Assembly: GCA_030141605.1 (NCBI GenBank)
Contig: JAQGDQ010001589.1
Span: 1 to 33,575 of the forward strand
DNA length: 33,575 nucleotides
Reading direction: 5' to 3'
DNA from: Tubiluchus corallicola
Lineage: Eukaryota > Priapulida > Priapulimorpha > Priapulimorphida > Tubiluchidae
Part shown: piece after piece, positions 10,621 through 19,711 of the stretch
How the letters are laid out: each line of letters begins with the position of its first letter
Position numbering within the stretch: the first letter of the stretch is position 1
Notes under the pieces: generated by a model
Database searches by the model: none
What the model was told of the DNA's origin: nothing
The model's input: only the letters and a program-made list of their open reading frames with translations
Program-made: the position numbers and the translations under genes

Positions 10621-11194
10621 ACATTTGACGAGCAAGAGACCAACAGGCCTAAGATTAACAATACTATTTTGCAATATGACAGCAGCATAGCATAAAATTT
10701 TTGTCAATTATATTAATTATTAAAGCACCATGTTTTCCATATTACGAAATTATCTATATCTATTCGTCTACGAAATTTATTGCTTTACTTATCGAACATG
10801 CACACTATACTATCTTTCATATGTGATGAAATAGAATGTTTTTTTGCCATTATTACATGAAAATGTAATCAAAAGTTGATTTAAAATTGGCTGAATGTTA
10901 AGGAAATTTCAGTGACTTCAAGCTGTATTTTTGGAGTCTGCATTTTCGCAACTCAGACATAATCAGCAGATAATACATCTTTCTTGATATAATGTACAGC
11001 ATTTTTATATGCTAAACTAAATAACTTTTCAACCACCACAAAATATCTTGCAAGTTCAGTATAGAAGCTGATATTTTTAACTTTCAGGACCAGAAATATA
11101 AAGTGAACGTATCTAAGAGGATTCAGAAAATTAAGATCTTCAAAGTTTAATTTATAGGTTCGAAATAAAAATGTTTATGTCTATGTGTATGTTA

Positions 11195-11224
11195 TATATA
11201 TAAATATATATATATTTATATATA
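11195..11224. repeat. 30-bp perfect AT palindrome
   Basis: An alternating TA stretch with AAA and TTT placed symmetrically, fully self-complementary over 30 bases. It is preserved at 18663-18692 in the third copy. Confidence 0.85.
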
Positions 11225-11465
11225 AAAAATCGATATTCATAACTATAAAAGCATAAAAGAACATTGCTGCATGAGAATAAAATTCACACAACTGTTAAAG
11301 GCAAATGCGTCCAGTGCAAACTAAAAACTACTGTGCTAAAAATTTAAAACAAAAATATACATTATAATATTACGAGGAAATTAATAATAGACTATATACA
11401 ATATATACATATAATTTAAAATGGACGTGGGTAAATAAAATTTGTGGATGAATATATATTATCGT

Positions 11466-11726
11466 TTACGTATGTAGGGTTTTCAATGTACGTATTTTTA
11501 ATTTTGATTTGAATTCGTCAAAAGACTTGATTTGTTTTAAATTTGATGGCAGGGTATTCCAAAGTTGAACTCCTTGTTTAGTGATAGAATTGTTGCCGTA
11601 TTTGTTATTAGTGCGTATTTGTTTAATATTGTGTGTTCTTGGATTTAATGTTGGCTCCAAGAGGAGTGGAAGCTTATTTTTGATGAAGGGCGTGTTAATA
11701 TTGTTGATGTATTCATATAAAACCAA
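11466..11726 (-). mobile_element. Second LINE ORF2 tail fragment (copy 1)
   Basis: An 86-residue minus-strand frame with NPRTHNIKQIRTNNKYGNNS, then GVQLWNTLPSNLK and a closing FKSKLKIRTL segment, the usual LINE C-terminal order. It differs in sequence from the fragment at 9535-9783, so it is another family. Its duplicate is at 18934-19194. Confidence 0.7.
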
Positions 11727-12012
11727 GATTGTGTAGAACTCTTTATGTGCTTATAAAATCGGGATTTTAAACATTCTTAGTAAAAACAGCATCGTCTAAC
11801 ACTTGTCACACAGCGATGCAGTAAGTCTCGGTTAAATTCCTCTAATTTCACTGAAGTGATTTATGTGTTAGGCGAATGAATTATGGGATTGCTGCTAGTG
11901 ATTTATGGGATTACCAACAATGACTATAATGGCTAAGCAATTACCGAGCGTGCAACAGTTGAATCCGTAGCGGTTTCCTAAATTCTCAGCACACGGATTT
12001 ATCATATGAAAT

Positions 12013-12243
12013 ATGGCTTTGCGCAATATTTTCTCACAAATTTTAATAGCCGCCGTGCAAACGATCGAGGAAAAGATTTATATAAGAGTGTTAAGGAAAG
12101 GAGAAACTCGGAAAATTCGTGTCATTAGTGCGAATTATGTGAAATGTAAACTGCTGGCTTTGTATCGCCACGTGCAGAAAATATCGGGAAAGACAGCACC
12201 TAAAATGACCATTTTGAAATGCATTCATGTGCAGTTGTTATAG
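12013..12243 (+). other. 76-codon open frame running into the 72-bp satellite (copy 1)
   Basis: It starts ATGGCTTTGCGC. About the first 58 codons are outside the satellite; the rest, with the stop, come from the first satellite unit. The protein is basic (VLRKGETRKIR) and matches no family I know. It is unchanged in copy 3 (19481-19711), but the surrounding non-coding DNA is equally unchanged, so this gives no evidence of selection. It may be the non-repeat ancestor of the locus rather than a gene. Confidence 0.15.
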
Positions 12244-12982
12244 CCTAATTACCAAATCCCAAAGACAGCACCTAAAATGACCATTTTGAAATGCAGTCAT
12301 GTGCAGTTGTTATAGCCTAATTACCAAATCCCAAAGACAGCACCTAAAATGACCATTTTGAAATGCATTCATGTGCAGTTGATATAGCCTAATTACCAAA
12401 TCCCAAAGACAGCACCTAAAATGACCATTTTGAAATGCATTCATGTGCAGTTGTTATAGCCTAATTACCAAATCCCAAAGACAGCACCTAAAATGACCAG
12501 TTTGAAATGCATTCATGTGCAGTTGTTACAGCCTAATTACCAAATCCCAAAGACAGAGCACCTAAAATGACCATTTTGAAATGCATTCATGTGCAGTTGA
12601 TATAGCCTAATTACCAAATCCCAAAGACAGCACCTAAAATGACCATTTTGAAATGCATTCATGTGCAGTTGTTATAGCCTAATTACCAAATCCCAAAGAC
12701 AGCACCTAAAATGACCATTTTGAAATGCAGTCATGTGCAGTTGTTATAGCCTAATTACCAAATCCCAAAGACAGCACCTAAAATGACCATTTTGAAATGC
12801 ATTCATGTGCAGTTGATATAGCCTAATTACCAAATCCCAAAGACAGCACCTAAAATGACCATTTTGAAATGCATTCATGTGCAGTTGTTATAGCCTAATT
12901 ACCAAATCCCAAAGACAGCACCTAAAATGACCAGTTTGAAATGCATTCATGTGCAGTTGTTATAGCCTAATTACCAAATCCC
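12189..12982. repeat. 72-bp satellite, 11 units (copy 1)
   Basis: The unit begins AAAGACAGCACCTAAAATGA and ends CTAATTACCAAATCCC. The array is 794 bases, that is 11 x 72 plus one 2-base AG insertion. Variant units (CAGTCAT, GATATA, CAGTTT) recur six units apart, so units 2-5 and 8-11 form a higher-order repeat of about 434 bases. Confidence 0.97.
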
Positions 12983-13000
12983 AATGCCTGACAATTGCAG

Positions 13001-13073
13001 AACTTCCAGGCCATCATACAGTACTGATAGACAAGCTGTTAGACGTGAACTTTTTGGACTTCAACGCCCAGTG
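13001..13073 (+). other. Exon-like cassette after the satellite (copy 1)
   Basis: 73 bases bounded by TTGCAG on the left and a near-consensus GTAAGT on the right. One frame is open throughout (TSRPSYSTDRQAVRRELFGL then QRPV), entering in phase 2 and leaving in phase 0. It is not recognised as any domain. The other complete copy of the unit keeps the same splice signals and frame at 23917-23989. Without transcripts it may be a captured exon, a fortuitous match or the remains of a gene. Confidence 0.25.
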
Positions 13074-13405
13074 GTAAGTAATATGTGAACACTGATCAAC
13101 CACCGAATTTGAAGACAAAATAACTCAAAATTTGTGAATTAGCTTGTTCTATTCGAAATTACGAAAGTATACACCAAACTCAGATTTCGAAATTTCTTCA
13201 CACGAGTTCTGCAATCCAAATTTGAAGTTTTTAATGCTCACTGGTGTTTAATTTCGTTTATGTATATATTTTTAATCTTCGTAATATGGAAAACATGGTG
13301 CTTTAATAATTAATATAATTGACAAAAATTTTATGCTATGCTGCTGTCATATTGCAAAATAGTATTGTTAATCTTAGGCCTGTTGGTCTCTTGCTCGTCA
13401 AATGT

Positions 13406-14008
13406 GTAACGCGAGATTAAGCCTCCTTTATCCCTGCTTTAATGAAAGATACTTTCAAGATCTCTTATCATTGTAACACTACATTAGGCCTCTTTTATCC
13501 CTGCTTTAATGAAAGATACTTTCAAGATCTCTTATCATTGTAACACTACATTAGGCCTCCTTTATCCCTGCTTTAATGAAAGATGCTTTCAAGATCTCTT
13601 ATCATTGTAACACTACATTAGGCCTCCTTTATCCCTGCTTTAATGAAACGTACTTTCAAGATCTCTTATCATTGTAACACTACATTAGGCCTCCTTTATC
13701 CCTGCTTTAATGAAAGATGCTTTCAAGATCTCTTATCATTGTAACACTACATTAGGCCTCCTTTATCCCTACTTTAATGAAAGATACTTTCAAGATCTCT
13801 TATCATTGTAACACTACATTAGGCCTCTTTTATCCCTACTTTAATGAAAGATACTTTCAAGATCTCTTATCATTGTAACACTACATTAGGCCTCTTTTAT
13901 CCCTACTTTAATGAAAGATACTTTCAAGATCTCTTATCATTGTAACACTACATTAGGCCTCTTTTATCCATGCTTTAATGAAAGATGCTTTCAAGATCTC
14001 TTATCATT
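13406..14008. repeat. 67-bp minisatellite, 9 units, inverted (copy 2)
   Basis: 603 bases, exactly 9 units, in reverse orientation. The order of marker variants matches copy 1 unit for unit. Confidence 0.97.
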
Positions 14009-14168
14009 GGTTCCTAGATACCAGCAATTTGATTGTAGCATTCTCGTGGAAGTATTTATGAGAAATATTTCCCGTTAACCTCAGCCACAGAAGAACTTAA
14101 CAGATACTTCCTATTATTTACGAATATTTTATAAAATTTCTATTTCTTGGACCTGTTTTTGTATTTTT

Positions 14169-14199
14169 GCCTTCTTTGTCCTTCTTTGTCCTTCTTTGT
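14169..14199. repeat. 10-bp tandem repeat, about 2.9 units, inverted (copy 2)
   Basis: CTTCTTTGTC repeated; two units fewer than the other copies. Confidence 0.9.
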
Positions 14200-14222
14200 G
14201 GCGTTTCATAAAAAAATAGAAC

Positions 14223-14471
14223 TTGATTTTCCATGAAGTTTTTATATTATTTGCCATTTTGATTCACTATCATTCTCACTATACTAGGTCTTCAAGTATG
14301 GGACACTATTTTCAAACACGATTTAACACAGCGTATGGCTTAAATACCTTACAGCACAGTGGAGTTATTTTGTGGAATAGTGTACCCAATACAATCATTT
14401 CCTCTCCTTCTTTAAAAATAGCTACCAAACAATATAAGATATTTTTACTTAGTAAAGATTCAATGGCATAG
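14223..14471 (+). mobile_element. LINE ORF2 tail fragment (copy 2)
   Basis: Inverted duplicate of 9535-9783, now on the plus strand, still open for 82 residues with a few changes near the end (KIFLLSKDSMA). Confidence 0.7.
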
Positions 14472-15176
14472 AAAATCAGAGGTTTTTTCTCTTTTTTGTG
14501 CACGTGTGTCTTTTTGCACTAATGTTTTTCTTTTACTAATAGGTATCTTTACGACCTTTGTTACTTTATTAGTAAAAGGTATAAATCAATTTAAATGAAA
14601 TTATTCATTCATCGCAGCCTATATCAAAATCGTAATTACATATTATGTTTTCCTTTCTTAATGTTTTCCTTATGTTTCCTTGCTATTATTACATCATTTA
14701 CTTTATTACATTAACTCATCTACAAAAGCACGCATAACTTTAATAATTTTTTCATTTAAGTAAGGTGAGTGTGTTAATGACCGTATGGTCGTACACTCAC
14801 CTCGCACTACTCAAATCATTTTATTTATTGTTTATTAATGTGTACGATATTGTATTTTGATGTGTGAAAATAAATTCATAGTTCATAGTTCACTATGCAT
14901 TTGCGCTTGGTACAGTACTTCTGTTGAGGACTGAAAATGCATTAAGCCAATTATCCACATAATCCTACTTTTCATTCATTATTCAACAGCCAATTTAGCA
15001 GTCTGTTTAGACTTGGGAGTGATGTTATCAGCTGTTGAAAAACTACATGAATGGCTACAGCTTTGCAAGACTTAAATCCGTTGCAGTTTTATGCAATAAT
15101 TATCTTCGTTCCTTTTTCTTGCTCAGAGTTTGCTTCAACTTCTTCTTCTTCTTCCCAGCTTTTCCCTATTCGGGGT

Positions 15177-15252
15177 CTCTCTCTCTCTCTCTCTCCCTCG
15201 CTCTCTCCCTCTCTCTCTCGCCTCTCTCTCTCTCTGTCTCTCTCTCTCTCCT
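15177..15252. repeat. CT microsatellite (copy 2), containing the rearrangement junction
   Basis: Shortened inverted form of the GA tract at 8641-8824. The tract ends CTATCTC and is followed by GGTTTCCGGTGAC, where copy 3 begins. Confidence 0.93.
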
Positions 15253-16010
15253 ATCTCGGTTTCCGGTGACATTTTTATACCATCTTAATATTTTGTATTA
15301 ACAATAAAAATAGTAATAATTATAGTAATATTTCGTAATTATAAAAATTAGATATTATAATAACATGATGTAATATAACCATAATTGCGATATGTTCTAG
15401 TAGATTAGAATGACGCCATTGCCAATTATTACGGCCAAATCACGTTGAAAACACCATGAACCATGAAGCATCAGGAGTTTTAGCAATATCCAGAAGTGCC
15501 CATTGTGTCTCATCAAGCAACTTATTGAAATGTTCAAGGAATATGTTGTAATAACATGCTTTAAATAATAACATCAGCATTATGCTGCATACCCTTATTT
15601 AGTCACTTAATACTGACTGATTGACAGGTTATTACATTACTTAGCATTCACTTACGGAATGCAGTCATCTGTGAAATTCAAATAATCCGAAGTAATCCAT
15701 CAGAGATCTTTCTTCTAGTATGTTCATTTCACATACGGTGAGATGTCACAACATTTGATAGGTATTTCACCTTGGCTTAATCATCCAAAGGTTGTACACG
15801 TATTTGTAGTCTTACTGAACAGTATATTTTAGTTAAACTTGTTTTAGTTTTACTCTGTTTTCCTCGTTCAAAGTGAAAGACAAGTCATTTAGCAACTTAG
15901 ATGAATTTTACTGTTATTGTCGTCAGTATTAAGCTGAACAAGTGAAAGCACATTGCACTTATTCATAGGTACCAGGCCAACCAACCTACAGGTAATGTTA
16001 TGACAAATGG

Positions 16011-16081
16011 GAGGAGAGAGCTCAGAGAGGAGAGAAAGAGAGAGGGAGGGAGGGAAAGGAGACAGAGAGACAGAGCGACAG

Positions 16082-16148
<67 letters not shown>

Positions 16149-16176
16149 GAGAGAGCGAGAGAGAGAGGGAGAGAGC

Positions 16177-16212
<36 letters not shown>
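16011..16212. repeat. GA microsatellite (copy 3)
   Basis: Interrupted (GA)n tract of about 200 bases, homologous to 8641-8824 and about 18 bases longer. Confidence 0.97.
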
Positions 16213-16214
<2 letters not shown>

Positions 16215-16935
16215 CCGAATAGGGAAAAGCTGGGAAGAAGAAGAAGAAGTTGAAGCAAACTCTGAGCAAGAAAAAGGAACGAAGATAATTATTGCATAAA
16301 ACTGCAACGGATTTAAGTCTTGCAAAGCTGTAGCCATTCATGTAGTTTTTCAACAGCTGATAACATCACTCCCAAGTCTAAACAGACTGCTAAATTGGCT
16401 GTTGAATAATGAATGAAAACAAGGATTATGTGGATAATTGGCTTAATGCATTTTCAGTCCTCAACAGAAGTACTGTACCAAGCGCAAATGCATAGTGAAC
16501 TATGAACTATGAATTTATTTTTCACACATCAAAATACAATATCGTACACATTAATGAACACTAAATAAAATAATTTGAGTAGTGCGAGGTGAGTGTACGA
16601 CCATACGGTCATTAACACACTCACCTTACTTAAATGAAAAAATGATTAAAGTTATGCGTGCTATGCGTACTTTTGTAGATGACTTAATGTAATTGATGTA
16701 ATAAAGTAAATGATGTAATAATAGCAAGGAAACATAAGGAAAACATTAAGAAAGGAAAACATAATATGTAATTACGATTTTGATATAGGCTGCGCTGAAT
16801 GAATAATTTCATTTAAATTGATTTATACCTTTTACTAATAAAGTAACAAAAGTCGTAATGATACCTATTAGTAAAAGAAAAACATTAGTGCAAAAAGACA
16901 CACGTGTACAAAAAAGAGAAAAAACCTCTGGTTTT

Positions 16936-17184
16936 CTACGCCAATGAATATTTACTAAGTAAAACTATCTTATATTGTTTGGTAGCTATTTGTAAAGAAG
17001 GAGAGGAAATGATTGTATTGGGTACACTATTCCACAAAATAACTCCACTGTGCTGTAAGGTATTTAAGCCATACGCTGTGTTAAATCGTGTTTGAAAATA
17101 GTGTCCCATACTTGAAGACCTAGTATAGTGAGAATGATAGTGAATCAAAATGGCAAATAATATAAAAACTTCATGGAAAATCAA
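16936..17184 (-). mobile_element. LINE ORF2 tail fragment (copy 3)
   Basis: Direct duplicate of 9535-9783 with one obvious residue change (SPSLQIATK instead of SPSLKIATK). Confidence 0.7.
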
Positions 17185-17209
17185 GTTCTATTTTTTTATG
17201 AAACGCCAC

Positions 17210-17258
17210 AAAGAAGGACAAAGAAGGACAAAGAAGGACAAAGAAGGACAAAGAAGGC
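17210..17258. repeat. 10-bp tandem repeat, about 4.9 units (copy 3)
   Basis: AAAGAAGGAC repeated as in copy 1. Confidence 0.93.
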
Positions 17259-17418
17259 AAAAATACAAAAACAGGTCCAAGAAATAGAAATTTTATAAAA
17301 TATTCGTAAATAATAGGAAGTATCTGTTAAGTTCTTCTGTGGCTGAGGTTAACGGGAAATATTTCTCATAAATACTTCCACGAGAATGCTACAATCAAAT
17401 TGCTGGTATCTAGGAACC

Positions 17419-18088
17419 AATGATAAGAGATCTTGAAAGCATCTTTCATTAAAGCATGGATAAAAGAGGCCTAATGTAGTGTTACAATGATAAGAGATCT
17501 TGAAAGTATCTTTCATTAAAGTAGGGATAAAAGAGGCCTAATGTAGTGTTACAATGATAGGAGATCTTGAAAGTATCTTTCATTAAAGCAGGGATAAAGG
17601 AGGCCTAATGTAGTGTAACAATGATAAGAGATCTTGAAAGTATCTTTCATTAAAGCAGGGATAAAGGAGGCCTAATGTAGTGTTACAATGATAAGAGATC
17701 TTGAAAGCATCTTTCATTAAAGCAGGGATAAAGGAGGCCTAATGTAGTGTTACAATGATAAGAGATCTTGAAAGCATCTTTCATTAAAGCAGGGATAAAG
17801 GAGGCCTAATGTAGTGTTACAATGATAAGAGATCTTGAAAGTACGTTTCATTAAAGCAGGGATAAAGGAGGCCTAATGTAGTGTTACAATGATAAGAGAT
17901 CTTGAAAGCATCTTTCATTAAAGCAGGGATAAAGGAGGCCTAATGTAGTGTTACAATGATAAGAGATCTTGAAAGTATCTTTCATTAAAGCAGGGATAAA
18001 AGAGGCCTAATGTAGTGTTACAATGATAAGAGATCTTGAAAGTATCTTTCATTAAAGCAGGGATAAAGGAGGCTTAATCTCGCGTTAC
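17419..18088. repeat. 67-bp minisatellite, exactly 10 units (copy 3)
   Basis: 670 bases. Unit order differs from copies 1 and 2: one of the GTAGGG units is gone and two GCAGGG units are added, so this array changed after or independently of the duplication. Confidence 0.97.
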
Positions 18089-18662
18089 ACATTTGACGAG
18101 CAAGAGACCAACAGGCCTAAGATTAACAATACTATTTTGCAATATGACAGCAGCATAGCATAAAATTTTTGTCAATTATATTAATTATTAAAGCACCATG
18201 TTTTCCATATTACGAAATTATCTATATCTATTCGTCTACGAAATTTATTGCTTTACTTATCGAACATGCACACTATACTATCTTTCATATGTGATGAAAT
18301 AGAATGTTTTTTTGCCATTATTACATGAAAATGTAATCAAAAGTTGATTTAAAATTGGCTGAATGTTAAGGAAATTTCAGTGACTTCAAGCTGTATTTTT
18401 GGAGTCTGCATTTTCGCAACTCAGACATAATCAGTAGATAATACATCTTTCTTGATATAATGTACAGCATTTTTATATGCTAAACTAAATAACTTTTCAA
18501 CCACCACAAAATATCTTGCAAGTTCAGTATAGAAGCTGATATTTTTAACTTTCAGGACCAGAAATGTAAAGTGAACGTATCTAAGAGGATTCAGAAAATT
18601 AAGATCTTCAAAGTTTAATTTATAGGTTCTAAATAAAAATGTTTATGTCTATGTGTATGTTA

Positions 18663-18692
18663 TATATATAAATATATATATATTTATATATA
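18663..18692. repeat. 30-bp perfect AT palindrome (copy 3)
   Basis: Identical to 11195-11224. Confidence 0.8.
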
Positions 18693-18933
18693 AAAAATCG
18701 ATATTCATAACTATAAAAGCATAAAAGAACATTGCTGCATGAGAATAAAATTCACACAACTGTTAAAGGCAAATGCGTCCAGTGCAAACTAAAAACTACT
18801 GTGCTAAAAATTTAAAACAAAAATATACATTATAATATTACGAGGAAATTAATAATAGACTATATACAATATATACATATAATTTAAAATGGACGTGGGT
18901 AAATAAAATTTGTGGATGAATATATATTATCGT

Positions 18934-19194
18934 TTACGTATGTAGGGTTTTCAATGTACGTATTTTTAATTTTGATTTGAATTCGTCAAAAGACTTGATT
19001 TGTTTTAAATTTGATGGCAGGGTATTCCAAAGTTGAACTCCTTGTTTAGTGATAGAATTGTTGCCGTATTTGTTATTAGTGCGTATTTGTTTAATATTGT
19101 GTGTTCTTGGATTTAATGTTGGCTCCAAGAGGAGTGGAAGCTTATTTTTCATGAAGGGCGTGTTAATATTGTTGATGTATTCATATAAAAACAA
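18934..19194 (-). mobile_element. Second LINE ORF2 tail fragment (copy 3)
   Basis: Duplicate of 11466-11726 with minimal changes (MKNKLP instead of IKNKLP), still an open frame of 86 residues. Confidence 0.7.
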
Positions 19195-19480
19195 GATTGT
19201 GTAGAACTCTTTATGTGCTTATAAAATTGGGATTTTAAACATTCTTAGTAAAAACAGCATCGTCTAACACTTGTCACACAGCGATGCAGTAAGTCTCGGT
19301 TAAATTCCTCTAATTTCACTGAAGTGATTTATGTGTTAGGCGAATGAATTATGGGATTGCTGCTAGTGATTTATGGGATTACCAACAATGACTATAATGG
19401 CTAAGCAATTACCGAGCGTGCAACAGTTGAATCCGTAGCGGTTTCCTAAATTCTCAGCACACGGATTTATCATATGAAAT

Positions 19481-19711
19481 ATGGCTTTGCGCAATATTTT
19501 CTCACAAATTTTAATAGCCGCCGTGCAAACGATCGAGGAAAAGATTTATATAAGAGTGTTAAGGAAAGGAGAAACTCGGAAAATTCGTGTCATTAGTGCG
19601 AATTATGTGAAATGTAAACTGCTGGCTTTGTATCGCCACGTGCAGAAAATATCGGGAAAGACAGCACCTAAAATGACCATTTTGAAATGCATTCATGTGC
19701 AGTTGTTATAG
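19481..19711 (+). other. 76-codon open frame running into the satellite (copy 3)
   Basis: Duplicate of 12013-12243 with the same predicted protein. Coding status is equally doubtful. Confidence 0.15.

Larger units (their letters stand above)
7890..13285 (+). repeat. Direct copy 1 of a large rearranged unit (DUP-TRP/INV-DUP)
   Basis: The sequence from TTCCAGTGACATTTTTATACC at 7890 recurs in the same order and orientation from 15260. It holds about 750 bases of plain sequence, a GA microsatellite, a LINE tail (9535-9783), a 10-bp and a 67-bp array, a second LINE tail (11466-11726), the 72-bp satellite and an exon-like cassette. It ends at TTTTTAATCTTCGTAA, where an inverted partial copy begins. 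It lies wholly inside the MAGI intron. 7890-8640 holds no gene that I can see. Confidence 0.92.
13286..15254 (-). repeat. Inverted partial copy 2 of the rearranged unit
   Basis: This is the reverse complement of about 8743-10745 of copy 1, running from the GTAATATGGAAAACATGG junction through the 67-bp array, the 10-bp array, the LINE tail and the flank into a shortened CT tract. It breaks inside the microsatellite and is followed at once by the start of copy 3. With copy 1 it forms arms of about 2 kb around a spacer of about 2.5 kb. Confidence 0.93.

Noticed and set aside
7890-13285. The repeated unit as a single large transposon
   Set aside because: No terminal inverted repeats, target duplication or LTRs at 7890 or 24200, and the copy borders are irregular; a local rearrangement fits better.
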